A DNA stretch of 64,000 bases, taken from assembly GCA_902769255.1 (NCBI GenBank), contig CACXOM010000002.1:62001-126000 (forward strand), given 5' to 3'. The DNA is from Oscillospiraceae bacterium (GTDB taxonomy: Bacteria > Bacillota > Clostridia > Oscillospirales > Acutalibacteraceae). Below are positions 36,303 to 46,523 of the stretch, in pieces. The notes below the pieces were generated by a model that was not told where the DNA came from, did no database searches, and worked only from the letters and a program-made list of their open reading frames with translations. How positions within the stretch are numbered: position 1 is the first letter of the stretch; the number at the start of each line of letters is the position of its first letter. A program made the position numbers and the translations under genes.

Positions 36303-37314
36303 AAGAGTTATTTCTTTGTTTTTGATTATATCTTTTGTCTTGTTTTCGGCTTCTTGCGAAAATAAAAACGATAAATTGCTAACAAAAACATATTATCAAT
36401 ATTTTGATACAGTTACTACCGTGAAAATTTATAATTCTAATAAAGATTTTAACAAAATTTGCAATTCTTTTGAAAGTAATGTTTTAAAAAAATATAATCA
36501 GCTTTTTGATATTTATAAAACCTATAAAGGCATAAGTAGTATTAAAACAATAAATGATAACGCTGGAATTAAGAAAATAAAAATTGATAGCGAATTGACT
36601 GATTTTTTGCTTTGTTGCAAAAAAATGTATCAAAAAACAAACGGCAATGTGAATGTTTGTTTGGGACCTGTTTTGAAAATTTGGCAAAAATTTAGAAATG
36701 AAGGCAAAAAAGTGCCAAGTTTAAACGATTTAAAAAATGCAAACAGGTATTCAAGTATTGAAAATCTTAAAGTTAACAAAGAAAAAAATACTGCATATTT
36801 AGCAAAAAAAGGCTGTTCAATTGATGTCGGCGCAATTGCAAAAGGTTATGTTGCTGACAAGATTTATTCATTTTTGCTTTCTAAAAATGTAAAAAATGCT
36901 ATTGTTGATTTTGGCGGAAATATTATTACAGTCGGCAAAAAAACGAACGGCGAAAATTTTTCGGTAGGAATAACAAATCCTGATAATAAGAGTGAAAATA
37001 TTGTTACTTTAAAATGTAAAAACGGTTTAATTATTTCTACTTCGGGTGATTATGAGCGGTTTTATGAGGTTAATGGTAAAAAATATTCTCATATTATTTC
37101 GCCTAAAACTTTGTTTCCGACTGAAAAAAATAAATCTGTAACTGTAATAAGCAAAAGCGGTTATTTAGCTGACACTTTATCGACTGCATTGTTTATTTTG
37201 AATTATAAAGAAGGGCTTGAACTTGTTAATAAATATAATGATTGTTATGCCTTAATTATTGACAGTTCAACAAAACTTCATTATTCTAACGGTTTTAAAA
37301 AATTCTTAAAATAA
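36295..37314 (+). CDS. apbE: ApbE-type FAD:protein FMN transferase, lipoprotein
   Basis: The 339-residue protein starts MIKRVISLFLIISFVLFSASC, a lipobox with cysteine 21, so it is anchored outside the membrane. It contains the ApbE patterns SIDVGAIAKGYVADKI and VDFGGNI, STSGDYERF, and the HIISPKT metal/FAD-binding motif. It attaches FMN to the threonines of RnfG and RnfD encoded just upstream. ATG 36295 is chosen because the lipoprotein signal starts there and the gene overlaps the rnfB stop. A longer frame upstream is unlikely. Confidence 0.9.
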   Translation: MIKRVISLFLIISFVLFSASCENKNDKLLTKTYYQYFDTVTTVKIYNSNKDFNKICNSFESNVLKKYNQLFDIYKTYKGISSIKTINDNAGIKKIKIDSELTDFLLCCKKMYQKTNGNVNVCLGPVLKIWQKFRNEGKKVPSLNDLKNANRYSSIENLKVNKEKNTAYLAKKGCSIDVGAIAKGYVADKIYSFLLSKNVKNAIVDFGGNIITVGKKTNGENFSVGITNPDNKSENIVTLKCKNGLIISTSGDYERFYEVNGKKYSHIISPKTLFPTEKNKSVTVISKSGYLADTLSTALFILNYKEGLELVNKYNDCYALIIDSSTKLHYSNGFKKFLK

Positions 37315-37325
37315 AGGAGCATATT

Positions 37326-37709
37326 ATGAGAAAAAGAAAGTTTTCGGTAATTGACATTATTATTGTTGTTGTAGTACTCGCTACTGCACTTTCAGCGTTA
37401 ATTTTTATTAACGCTATGGGCAATGACGGTAATAAAGTTGAAATCATAGTAAATGGTGTGGTATTCTCAACAGTTAATTTGAAAACTGATGAGAAAAAAG
37501 AAATTGAAATTAAAGACAGCAAAGGAAAAGTTACAAATATTCTTGTGCTTGAAAATGATACTGCTTATGTTGAATGGGCAACTTGTAAAAATCAGGATTG
37601 TGTTCATCATAACCGCATTTCAAAAGTAGGAGAGTCAATTGTTTGCTTGCCTAACAATGTTGAAATTAATATAATTGAAAATACCGGTGTTGAAGATGCG
37701 GCTTGGTAA
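37326..37709 (+). CDS. NusG domain II-like membrane-anchored protein
   Basis: The 127-residue protein has one N-terminal helix (residues 9-31), then a small beta domain with CKNQDCVHH (about residues 84-92) and CLPN near the end. The architecture is that of NusG-II proteins found next to apbE and rnf genes in Clostridia, often called RnfH-like in annotations. The cysteines may form a redox pair outside the membrane. AAAGGAGC precedes ATG 37326. The biochemical role is unknown. Confidence 0.75.
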   Translation: MRKRKFSVIDIIIVVVVLATALSALIFINAMGNDGNKVEIIVNGVVFSTVNLKTDEKKEIEIKDSKGKVTNILVLENDTAYVEWATCKNQDCVHHNRISKVGESIVCLPNNVEINIIENTGVEDAAW

Positions 37710-38187
37710 TTTTTCAGTAAAAAGGCTTACAGTTTGCGCTCTTTTGGTGTCGCTTTGTTTTGTGTTTTCTTTTATCGAAAGACTAATACCTATAAGCTTA
37801 TCGCCATTTGGATTTAAACTCGGATTAGCGAATATAGTTATTGTTTTTGCACTATACAAGTGTCAAATTTTTGATACTTTAATTGTGTTAATTGCGAAAA
37901 TATTGATTTCTGGTATTTGTTTTGGCGGACCTGTATATTTGTTTTATAGCCTTTTAGGCGGTGTTTTTTCATTTTTAATTATGCTTGTTTTAAAAAACAA
38001 ACTTCATATAGTTACCGTGTCTATTTTTGGTGCTATATTCTTTAATATAGGGCAAGTTTTGTGTGCTTGCATTATTATGTCGTGGAATATTGTTTATTAT
38101 TTACCGATAATGGTAATTGCAGGAGTTTTTACAGGATTTATCATTGGAATTTTGACCGATATAGCCGAAAGCAGAATAAAAATATAA
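37696..38187 (+). CDS. Gx transporter family membrane protein
   Basis: The 163-residue protein has five or six hydrophobic segments and the PFGFKLGLANIVIVFAL and FGGPVYLFYSLLGG patterns of the Gx transporter family (heptaprenyl diphosphate synthase component I in older annotation). It overlaps the preceding gene by 14 bases. A TTG start at 37675 is possible, but ATG 37696 (MRLGNFSVKR) has the better N terminus. In Clostridia it commonly follows apbE and the NusG-II gene. The substrate is unknown. Confidence 0.75.
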   Translation: MRLGNFSVKRLTVCALLVSLCFVFSFIERLIPISLSPFGFKLGLANIVIVFALYKCQIFDTLIVLIAKILISGICFGGPVYLFYSLLGGVFSFLIMLVLKNKLHIVTVSIFGAIFFNIGQVLCACIIMSWNIVYYLPIMVIAGVFTGFIIGILTDIAESRIKI

Positions 38188-38195
38188 GCTATAAA

Positions 38196-38225
38196 TGAGC
38201 TTGGTTTTTCTAAGCTCATTTTTTG
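38196..38225 (+). terminator. Intrinsic terminator of the rnf operon
   Basis: AATGAGCTT and AAGCTCATT form the stem and TTTTTT follows. Confidence 0.85.
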
Positions 38226-38242
38226 TTGAAAATTGAAATTGA

Positions 38243-38271
38243 TTGACAAATTGTAACTTTTGATGTATAAT
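38243..38271 (+). promoter_or_regulatory. Consensus promoter of the secreted transglutaminase-like gene
   Basis: TTGACA (38243-38248), 17 bases, TATAAT (38266-38271): a perfect vegetative promoter 36 bases before the ATG. Confidence 0.85.
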
Positions 38272-38307
38272 TGTAATATATTTGTAACAAATAAAGGTGA
38301 ATAAAAA

Positions 38308-39507
38308 ATGAAGTTGAATAAAATTATTTCTTTTTCAATGGCTTTAATATTTGTTATTTGTTGCGCTTTTTCTGCAAATGCTGAAAGTAAGGTTACTGTT
38401 AACGCTCCAACTGTTAAAAGTATTAAAGAAAAACTAAACAGCGTAACTTTGAAATGGAAAAAATTAAAAGAAGTTGACGGTTATGCGTTATATAAAAGCT
38501 CTGATAAAAAGGATTGGGCAAAAGTTTTAACCACAACCGAAAATTCTACAACAAAATTTGTTGATAAAGATTTAGAAGAAGATAACATTTATTATTATTC
38601 ATTAAAAGCCTATAAAAACGTTAAAAAGAAGAAAGTTTATAGTGAAAGAGTCTGTTTTTCACCGATTTTTTTCGGGCCGAATTTTTACATTTCTACTTAT
38701 GAAACTTATGTTAAGCTAAAATGGGCTGTAATAAACGAAGCGTCAGGCTATGAAGTTTATTATTCAGAAAATAAAGAAAATTTTAAAAAGATTAAGAATA
38801 TTAAGGAAAACACAAAACATTCATACACTAAAAAGAATATTTCGCCATTTAAAAAAGGCAACGTATACGCTTTTTACATAAAAGCCTATAAAAAAGTTAA
38901 TAAAAAGAAAAGTTACATTTACACTTCACAGACTTTTTATTCAAATAGCAAAATGGCGATTATGAACGGCAACAAGAGTGATGCAAAAACATCGTTTAAA
39001 TGCGTTAATACTCAAGGTAAAAAAGCAAAAACGGCTTATAAAGTTGTGGTTAGCGACGCTGACAAGACAATTTTCAAAAACTTCTCTAAAGAGTATTTAA
39101 CAAGTGAAATGTCACCTTATTACAAAATTCAAACTGCATTTTTCTTTATACATAAAAATGTAACTTATGCTACGGGCGATTCCTATTCTAAAATTGATAA
39201 TTGCTCTTACGCAAAAGCAATTTTTACTTACAAATTAGGTCAATGTGCGCAATATAACGGCGCAATGGCGGAATATCTTGCTTACTTTGGTATTAACTCT
39301 AAACTTATTTGGGGTTATAGAGGAACAACAAGTGGTCGAAAATGGCAACATTTTTGGTGTGAGGCAAAACTTACAAACGGTAAAACCTATGTTGTTGAAA
39401 CGGGAAATTACGGACAAGACGGTAGTTGGAATTACTTTTTTGAGCGATATTCCAATACAAAAAAATACCTAAAATGCGGTAAATATGTTAGCGGAATAAT
39501 TGTATAG
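38308..39507 (+). CDS. Secreted FN3-repeat/transglutaminase-like protein
   Basis: The 399-residue protein has a signal peptide (KIISFSMALIFVICCAFSANA) and two fibronectin type III-like repeats (about residues 30-120 and 125-215; repeated KLKWAVINEASGYEVYYS-type strands). A C-terminal transglutaminase-like fold carries the cysteine in LGQCAQYNGAMAEYL (about residue 313) and the histidine in WQHFWCEAKL (about 349). The third catalytic residue should be aspartate in a D-x-T context, but the corresponding strand reads VVETGNYGQDG. It is likely a cell-surface cross-linking or protease-like enzyme, or an inactive binding version. Confidence 0.75.
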   Translation: MKLNKIISFSMALIFVICCAFSANAESKVTVNAPTVKSIKEKLNSVTLKWKKLKEVDGYALYKSSDKKDWAKVLTTTENSTTKFVDKDLEEDNIYYYSLKAYKNVKKKKVYSERVCFSPIFFGPNFYISTYETYVKLKWAVINEASGYEVYYSENKENFKKIKNIKENTKHSYTKKNISPFKKGNVYAFYIKAYKKVNKKKSYIYTSQTFYSNSKMAIMNGNKSDAKTSFKCVNTQGKKAKTAYKVVVSDADKTIFKNFSKEYLTSEMSPYYKIQTAFFFIHKNVTYATGDSYSKIDNCSYAKAIFTYKLGQCAQYNGAMAEYLAYFGINSKLIWGYRGTTSGRKWQHFWCEAKLTNGKTYVVETGNYGQDGSWNYFFERYSNTKKYLKCGKYVSGIIV

Positions 39508-39510
39508 TTA

Positions 39511-40894
<1,384 letters not shown>

Positions 40895-40899
40895 TAAAT

Positions 40900-41283
40900 A
40901 TGATAGAATTACAACAAAATTTTGATATTAAAACCGCAACAACCGACCAATTAAGTTTTATGGGCGATGCGGTGTATTCTTTGCTTGTGCGTGAAAGGCT
41001 TTGTTTAATTGGAAAAAGCCGTTCAAATGATTTACATACATCTTCGGCAAAGTTAGTAAAAGCAAGCGCTCAGGCGAACGCTTATTTGAAAATTAAAGAT
41101 ATTTTAACTGAAAAAGAAACTTCTATATATAAAAAGGGTAGAAATGCGCATAATAATCATACACCGAAAAATGCGAGCGAGGGCGATTATCACAGCGCAA
41201 CGGGTATTGAAACGCTTTTTGGCTATCTTTATTTAACAAAGCAAAACGAGCGAATTTATCAACTTTTTGACATAATTTTTTAA
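40900..41283 (+). CDS. mrnC: Mini-ribonuclease III
   Basis: The 127-residue protein carries FMGDAVYSLLVRERL (RNase III catalytic helix with the aspartate) and KKGRNAHNNHTPKNAS and YHSATGIETLFGYLYL, all MrnC hallmarks. There is no dsRNA-binding domain. It matures 23S rRNA. ATG 40900 (or TTG 40891) lies near the obgE stop. Confidence 0.9.
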   Translation: MIELQQNFDIKTATTDQLSFMGDAVYSLLVRERLCLIGKSRSNDLHTSSAKLVKASAQANAYLKIKDILTEKETSIYKKGRNAHNNHTPKNASEGDYHSATGIETLFGYLYLTKQNERIYQLFDIIF

Positions 41284-41318
41284 AAAACATTACATAAATC
41301 TTTAAGGGAAGATATGTA

Positions 41319-42152
41319 ATGACGCTGAAATCAAAAAGGCTTGATATTGTTTTTATAATAATCGGAAATATTTTTATTGCAGTAGGCGTTTCTTCGTTTA
41401 CCGCTCCAAACGGAATTGCCGCAGGCGGTCTTACAGGCGTTGCGACAATTCTTTATTATATTTTCGGGTTTCAAGTCGGCACGGTGGTATTACTGCTTAA
41501 TATACCGATTTTTATTATCGCATCAAACAAATTTGGCGTTAAATTTTTATATTATTCGATAATTTCAACCGTAATTATGACGGTTTTTATTGATTTATCG
41601 CCAAAAATTATTCCTGTTTACAACGGCGATAAGATTTTGAGTGCTGTTTTTGGCGGAATTTTAACGGGAACAGGGTTGGCTTTAATATTCTTGCGTGGTG
41701 CCACAACTGGTGGCGTTGATATTTTAGCAAAACTTATGCAAAGTGTTTTACCACAATTTTCAATCGGTAATCTTATAATGCTTTTAGATGCGGTTGTGAT
41801 TATTTCCTCGGCAATAGTTTATAAAAGCATTGAAAATGCGCTTTTTGCGATAATTGCGATATTTTTTCAGTCGAAAACTATTGATTATATTATTTATGGT
41901 TTTGATAAAGGCAGGCTGATTATTGTAAAATCAGACTGTTGTGGCGAAATTTTGCAAAGCGTTTCAAATCATTTGCACAGCGTTTATATAATTAATAATA
42001 GCGAAAAGGAAATTGTTTGCGCAACGCATAGATATGAGGCGGCAAAGTTTCATAAAATCGTTAAAAATACTGATAAAAATGCTTTTATTGTTACATTAGA
42101 AGCAGGCGAAATTTTAGGAGAGGGGTTTAATAATTTCAATGAATCTTCCTGA
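41319..42152 (+). CDS. YitT-family membrane protein
   Basis: The 277-residue protein has five hydrophobic helices and the family patterns SSFTAPNGIAAGGLTGVATIL and RGATTGGVDILAKL, followed by a cytoplasmic DUF2179 domain (from about residue 215). GGGAAG precedes the ATG. Its stop overlaps the rsmF start. YitT proteins are widespread in Firmicutes and their substrate is unknown. Confidence 0.9.
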   Translation: MTLKSKRLDIVFIIIGNIFIAVGVSSFTAPNGIAAGGLTGVATILYYIFGFQVGTVVLLLNIPIFIIASNKFGVKFLYYSIISTVIMTVFIDLSPKIIPVYNGDKILSAVFGGILTGTGLALIFLRGATTGGVDILAKLMQSVLPQFSIGNLIMLLDAVVIISSAIVYKSIENALFAIIAIFFQSKTIDYIIYGFDKGRLIIVKSDCCGEILQSVSNHLHSVYIINNSEKEIVCATHRYEAAKFHKIVKNTDKNAFIVTLEAGEILGEGFNNFNESS

Positions 42153-43479
42153 CGGCTTTTTAGATTGCATGAAAGAAACTTTAAAAAAAGATTTTGATGA
42201 ATATTTAAAATATCTCGAACAACCTGCTTTTCGTGGGTTGCGAGTAAACACTTTAAAAGCAGATTTAAAAAGTGTTTTAGAAAAATTACCTTTTAAAACA
42301 AAAGAAACCCCATTTTGCAAAGAAGGATTTTATATTGATAATGATATAAAAGGGCTTGGAAATCACCCTTTTCATCACGCCGGAGCATTTTATTTGCAAG
42401 AGCCTTCGGCAATGAGTGCTGTTGAGGCTTTATGCGTTGAAAAAGGCGATAAGGTGCTTGACCTTTGCGCTGCACCCGGCGGAAAATCAACGCAAATTGC
42501 GACAAAACTGCAAAACACAGGGCTTTTGTGGGCAAATGAATATGTTGCAAGCAGAGCAAAAATTTTAGCGTCAAACATCGAGCGTTGCTCGGTTAAAAAT
42601 GCGGTAGTTTCAAATGCCGACACCGGCTTAATAGCCGAAAATTTAAAAGGTTATTTTGATAAAGTTTTGGTTGATGCACCATGTTCAGGCGAGGGAATGG
42701 TTCGCAGAGAGCCGAATATTTATACCGAATGGAAAAGGGAAAACAGAGAATTTTGCGCAAAAAGACAGATAGAAATTCTTGATAACGCCTCGGTTTGTTT
42801 AAAACAAAACGGTGTTTTAGTTTATTCAACCTGCACATTATCATTAGAGGAAAATGAGAAAACAGTTGAAGCGTTTTTAAGCCGACACCCCGATTTTGAA
42901 TTAGTTGAAATTGAGCAAAAATTCGGAAGAGACGGCTATACATATCATACTGATAACAAAGAATTTGCAAAAACGAGAAGAATTTTGTTTGCTGACGGTG
43001 GTGAGGGACATTTTGTAGCAAAATTTATTAAAAATTATGATGAAATATGCAATGTAAAAGAGTTTGATTTTGATTTTAAGAGATTAGATGTAGTTGATGA
43101 TTTTTTCAAAGAAAACTTTAATTATTCGCCCGAAAAATACTATTTTAATCAAAATTGTGTATATATTTTGCCGAAAATTTATCCGAAAACAAATAAAATT
43201 AGAATTGTAAAAGCAGGAATTAAAGTAGGGGAGATTAAAGGAAAAAGATTTGTACCAAGCCACGATTTGTATATTTCAAGCGACAAGTCGCAAGCAAAAC
43301 AAGTGCTTGATTTAACGCTTGATGACAAGCGAGTTTATGACTTTTTACACGGTGCTGAAATTGATTGCGATTTAAATGGTTATGTTTTAGTCCTTGTTGA
43401 GGGAATTGCGCTCGGGTTTGGAAAAGCCTCAAACAAAAAATTAAAAAATCATTACCCGAAAGGACTTCGTATATTTTAG
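42139..43479 (+). CDS. rsmF: 16S rRNA (cytosine-C5)-methyltransferase, NOL1/Nop2/Sun family
   Basis: This 446-residue SAM-dependent enzyme has LCAAPGGKST (SAM motif, about residues 111-120) and two catalytic cysteines: DAPCSGEGMVR (about residue 180) and YSTCTLSLEENE (about 230). The C-terminal RNA-binding (RsmF_B/PUA-like) part suggests RsmF rather than RsmB. It overlaps the YitT gene by 14 bases. Confidence 0.85.
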   Translation: MNLPDGFLDCMKETLKKDFDEYLKYLEQPAFRGLRVNTLKADLKSVLEKLPFKTKETPFCKEGFYIDNDIKGLGNHPFHHAGAFYLQEPSAMSAVEALCVEKGDKVLDLCAAPGGKSTQIATKLQNTGLLWANEYVASRAKILASNIERCSVKNAVVSNADTGLIAENLKGYFDKVLVDAPCSGEGMVRREPNIYTEWKRENREFCAKRQIEILDNASVCLKQNGVLVYSTCTLSLEENEKTVEAFLSRHPDFELVEIEQKFGRDGYTYHTDNKEFAKTRRILFADGGEGHFVAKFIKNYDEICNVKEFDFDFKRLDVVDDFFKENFNYSPEKYYFNQNCVYILPKIYPKTNKIRIVKAGIKVGEIKGKRFVPSHDLYISSDKSQAKQVLDLTLDDKRVYDFLHGAEIDCDLNGYVLVLVEGIALGFGKASNKKLKNHYPKGLRIF

Positions 43480-43519
43480 AAAAGTTTAGCCATAATAAAC
43501 TACAAAAGGAGTGATTATT

Positions 43520-43948
43520 ATGGCACAAGACAACGAACTTTTGAGCGATATTTACAGGGCGACAAGAGTCGGGGCTGAAACACTTGATAATCTTATTTCA
43601 AAAACTAAAAATAGCGAAATTCAAGAAGAATTAAAGCGTGAGAAAAAGGTTTATAGAGATTTTCAAGATAAAACTTTTAAAGAAATAAGAAGTAGAAACG
43701 AATACCCGAAACCTGTTAGCAAAGCACAAATTAAAATGTCAAAAATGGGCATTGAGTTTAACACAATGTTTGACAAAAGCCAAAGCCATATTGCCGATAT
43801 TGTTATTCAAGGCAATAATATGGGTATTATTGGTATGACAAAATCTATTAACAACAATAAAAATGCCGATAAAAATACAAGTTCACTTGCAAATGAACTT
43901 GTTTGTATTCAAAAAGAAAATATTGATAATCTTTTAAAATATTTGTAA
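43520..43948 (+). CDS. Helical protein of unknown function
   Basis: The 142-residue protein has long amphipathic helices (KTKNSEIQEELKREKKVYRDFQDKTFKEI) and looks like a four-helix bundle of the DUF2383/ferritin-like kind, though metal ligands are not evident. AAAGGAGTG precedes ATG 43520. It stands alone between rsmF and a bidirectional terminator. Unknown function. Confidence 0.6.
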   Translation: MAQDNELLSDIYRATRVGAETLDNLISKTKNSEIQEELKREKKVYRDFQDKTFKEIRSRNEYPKPVSKAQIKMSKMGIEFNTMFDKSQSHIADIVIQGNNMGIIGMTKSINNNKNADKNTSSLANELVCIQKENIDNLLKYL

Positions 43949-43950
43949 AC

Positions 43951-43986
43951 AAAAAAATCTGAAAGCGAAATGCTTTCAGATTTTTT
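43951..43986. terminator. Bidirectional intrinsic terminator
   Basis: ATCTGAAAGC and GCTTTCAGAT with loop GAAAT, flanked by A-run and T-run, serve both the helical-protein gene (+) and upp (-). Confidence 0.9.
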
Positions 43987-43996
43987 AAATTATTAA

Positions 43997-44626
43997 TTAT
44001 TTTGTGCCGAAAATTCTGTCGCCGGCATCGCCAAGACCAGGAACAATATAGCCGTTTTCGTTTAATTTTTCATCAACATTAGCGCAATAAATTTCAACAT
44101 CGGGGTGCGCCTCTTGTAATGCTTTAATACCTTCAGGTGCGGCAATCATGCACAAGAATTTAATGTGTTTTCCGCCGTAACCTTTTATTTGGCGAATAGC
44201 GTCAATAGCAGAACCGCCTGTTGCGAGCATTGGGTCAACTACAACAATAAGTCTTTCCTCAATATCTGCAGGCAATTTGCAATAATATTCATGAGGCTCT
44301 AAAGTTTCTTCATCACGATACATTCCGATATGTCCAACTTTAGCAGAAGGAACTAACTGTAAAAGACCGTTTACCATACCGAGTCCAGCACGAAGAATAG
44401 GAACAACAGCGAGTTTTTTACCTTTAATCATTTTTTGAGTAGTTTTTGTAATAGGTGTTTCGATTTCAACTTCCTCTAAAGGTAAATCACGAAGTGCCTC
44501 AAAGCACATAAGCATTGTAATTTCTTCAACCAACTCTCTAAACTCTTTGTTAGAAGTCTTTGTTTGACGAAGAATTGTAGTTTTGTGTTGAATAAGCGGG
44601 TGGTCGAAAATTTTTAAATTATTCAT
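43997..44626 (-). CDS. upp: Uracil phosphoribosyltransferase
   Basis: This 209-residue enzyme converts uracil and PRPP to UMP. The PRPP-binding motif [12 protein letters not shown] (about residues 128-139) and [11 protein letters not shown], and the C-terminal [12 protein letters not shown], are exact family patterns. Start [11 protein letters not shown] at 44626 has GGGAG upstream. It follows uraA, the uracil importer, so imported uracil is salvaged by this enzyme. Confidence 0.95.
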   Translation of the reverse strand: MNNLKIFDHPLIQHKTTILRQTKTSNKEFRELVEEITMLMCFEALRDLPLEEVEIETPITKTTQKMIKGKKLAVVPILRAGLGMVNGLLQLVPSAKVGHIGMYRDEETLEPHEYYCKLPADIEERLIVVVDPMLATGGSAIDAIRQIKGYGGKHIKFLCMIAAPEGIKALQEAHPDVEIYCANVDEKLNENGYIVPGLGDAGDRIFGTK

Positions 44627-44650
44627 AATTATCTCCCTTGTTTTTACAAA

Positions 44651-44684
44651 ATAATAGTACAAGTTTTTACACTTGTACTATTAT
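44651..44684 (-). other. 14-bp perfect hairpin between uraA and upp
   Basis: ATAATAGTACAAGT and ACTTGTACTATTAT with a six-base loop lie 25 bases before upp. Only a short T-tract follows in the minus direction, so it may be a partial terminator or an mRNA processing/stability hairpin giving different levels of the two proteins. Confidence 0.6.
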
Positions 44685-44714
44685 ACAATATTTTTAACTA
44701 AAAATCAATATCAA

Positions 44715-46073
44715 TTAGTCTTCTTTTGCATTTTTGCAAATGAGATTAACAATGATACCGAGAATTAAAGCGCAAGCAACTTCAGTAATTGTGATTTTAC
44801 CGAATGAAAGGGTTAAACCACCGATACCTGCGATAAGAATTGTTGAAACAACAAACAAGTTTTTGTTTTGGTTAAGGTCAACACCTTGTACCATTTTAAG
44901 ACCTGATACAGCGATAAATCCGTAAAGTGCCATGCAAACACCGCCCATTACGCAAGACGGGATTGTGTTTACAAATGCGATAAACGGAGCAATAAACGAT
45001 ACTACGATTGCTGATACAGCAGCAGTAATAATTGTATAAACAGAAGCGTTTTTAGTAATAGCAACGCAACCGATTGATTCGCCGTATGTTGTGTTAGGAC
45101 AACCGCCGAATAAAGCGCCGAACATTGAGCCTACGCCGTCACCAAGTAATGTTCTGTGAAGACCTGGTTCAACAAGCAAATCTTTTTCGATGATTGAAGA
45201 AATGTTTTTGTGGTCTGCAATATGCTCTGCAAATACAACAAAAGCAACAGGAATGTAAGCGACAGCAATTGTGCCGATATAAGAAACAGAAATACTATTG
45301 AAACCGTCTTTAGCGGTTAAGAAAGTAAAGTCAGGCAATTGCAAGAATGTGTTTAAGTTAACGCCGTCTTTAACCAAATTTGAAAAAGCAGAATAATTAA
45401 CTACTTTGAGTGCGTCAACACCAGTTTGATTACCGATTACTGTGAAAATTGATGCAACTGCATAACCTGCTAAAATACCGTAGATAAACGGAATAAGTTT
45501 GCCTGATTTTTTGCCGTAAGTTGAGCAAATAATTGTTACAATAAGAGTAATAAGTCCGCAAAGAACGGTAATTAACGGTGAAGCAAGTGCAACATCGTCA
45601 ACTTTAACACTACCTGTTGTTAAGTCACCGATTGCGTTGCCTGCGAGCGAAAGACCGATAATAGCAACTGTAGGACCGATAACTACTGCAGGCATTAATT
45701 TGTTAATCCACTCAACGCCTACAAATTTAACAATAATTGCGATAAGTACATAAACAAGACCTGCAAAAGCCGCACCGATAATAAGACCTAAATAACCGAG
45801 TGCCATTGAAACGCCACCGGCAAATGCTGCGGTCATAGAACCGATAAATGCGAATGAAGAGCCTAAAAATACAGGACTTTTCTTTTTAGTGAATGCCACA
45901 TAAATCAAAGTACCGATACCTGCGCCGAAAAGAGCGGCCGCCGGGCTCATGTTATGACCTATAATAACAGGTACTACTAATGTTGCAGTCATAATTGCAA
46001 GTAACTGCTGGATTGCGAAAACTAAAAGTTTTCCGAATTTTGGTTTGTCATTAACATCATAAATTAACTTCAT
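44715..46073 (-). CDS. uraA: Uracil permease, NCS2 family
   Basis: The 452-residue membrane protein has about 14 hydrophobic segments and the NCS2 motifs QQLLAIMTATLVVPVIIG, FAFIGSMTAAFA, VFAEHIADHKN and GDGVGSMFGALFGGCPNTTYGESIG, which fit UraA. It imports uracil with protons. ATG 46073 is chosen (TTG 46079 also possible). The gene is preceded by a leader with a short peptide and an intrinsic terminator (see below) and by a consensus promoter, and upp follows. Confidence 0.92.
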   Translation of the reverse strand: MKLIYDVNDKPKFGKLLVFAIQQLLAIMTATLVVPVIIGHNMSPAAALFGAGIGTLIYVAFTKKKSPVFLGSSFAFIGSMTAAFAGGVSMALGYLGLIIGAAFAGLVYVLIAIIVKFVGVEWINKLMPAVVIGPTVAIIGLSLAGNAIGDLTTGSVKVDDVALASPLITVLCGLITLIVTIICSTYGKKSGKLIPFIYGILAGYAVASIFTVIGNQTGVDALKVVNYSAFSNLVKDGVNLNTFLQLPDFTFLTAKDGFNSISVSYIGTIAVAYIPVAFVVFAEHIADHKNISSIIEKDLLVEPGLHRTLLGDGVGSMFGALFGGCPNTTYGESIGCVAITKNASVYTIITAAVSAIVVSFIAPFIAFVNTIPSCVMGGVCMALYGFIAVSGLKMVQGVDLNQNKNLFVVSTILIAGIGGLTLSFGKITITEVACALILGIIVNLICKNAKED

Positions 46074-46134
46074 TGCCAAAATACCCCTTTACTTTAAATT
46101 TTATTTATTTGATAAAGGCGAAGTGCCGAATATC

Positions 46135-46171
46135 CAAAAAAATACTGACTTTTAAAGAATAAAAGTCAGTA
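46135..46171 (-). terminator. Leader terminator (attenuator) before uraA
   Basis: On the minus strand ACTGACTTTT (46170-46161) pairs with AAAAGTCAGT (46153-46144), and seven T follow. It lies after the promoter and leader peptide but before uraA, so it can only control uraA by attenuation. Confidence 0.8.
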
Positions 46172-46177
46172 ATAAAG

Positions 46178-46261
46178 TCAAAAAATTGAATGAAAACCTA
46201 AATCAAATGATTTAAGCGATTTTTGTAAATATATTGTGTTTTGAAATTCTGCAAAACTCAT
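46178..46261 (-). CDS. uraA leader peptide (27 residues)
   Basis: ATG at 46261 has GAGG upstream and the frame stops at TGA (46180-46178), seven bases before the terminator stem. The peptide reads MSFAEFQNTIYLQKSLKSFD and ends GFHSIF. Its last codons are encoded by a U-rich stretch (AUUCAAUUUUUUGA). A ribosome at its end would cover the 5' arm of the terminator. Too short for routine gene calling, but the promoter, ribosome site and terminator all frame it. Confidence 0.6.
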   Translation of the reverse strand: MSFAEFQNTIYLQKSLKSFDLGFHSIF

Positions 46262-46294
46262 TATATTGTACCTCAAAATGATTTATCTTTATTA

Positions 46295-46323
46295 AATATA
46301 ACAAAATTCAACAAATTTGTCAA
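46295..46323 (-). promoter_or_regulatory. Promoter of the uraA leader
   Basis: TTGACA (46323-46318), 17 bases, TATATT (46300-46295). The start would be near 46288, giving a leader of about 215 bases. Confidence 0.8.
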
Positions 46324-46358
46324 TAGTAAAATTATATTTTTTTAAAATAATTTTTAGG

Positions 46359-46387
46359 TTGACTAAACTGCATAAAAGTATTATAAT
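46359..46387 (+). promoter_or_regulatory. Promoter of the tRNA-Arg region
   Basis: TTGACT (46359-46364), 17 bases, TATAAT (46382-46387). It reads into the truncated tRNA-Arg and then the intact tRNA-Arg. Confidence 0.8.
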
Positions 46388-46401
46388 ATTTAAGTAAATT
46401 T

Positions 46402-46446
46402 GCCCCTATAGTTAAATGGATATAATAAGATCCTCCTAAGAATATG
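46402..46446 (+). pseudogene. 5' half of a broken tRNA-Arg (CCT)
   Basis: GCCCCTATAGTTAAATGGAT starts like Firmicutes tRNA-Arg and continues through the anticodon loop (TCCTCCTAAG), then departs. No T-arm or acceptor end follows. It sits directly behind a good promoter, so it was probably the original host gene. Confidence 0.7.
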
Positions 46447-46523
46447 TTATAACGACCGCCTTTTGAAGAAAAGTGATTGACAATGAGTTAATCTAAGCCT
46501 AAAATTGAATAGATTTCAAAGAT

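Noticed and set aside
46080-46290. PyrR-binding site or purine riboswitch before uraA
   Set aside because: Neither the PyrR hairpin consensus nor the purine aptamer core is visible; the leader-peptide and terminator arrangement explains the region better.
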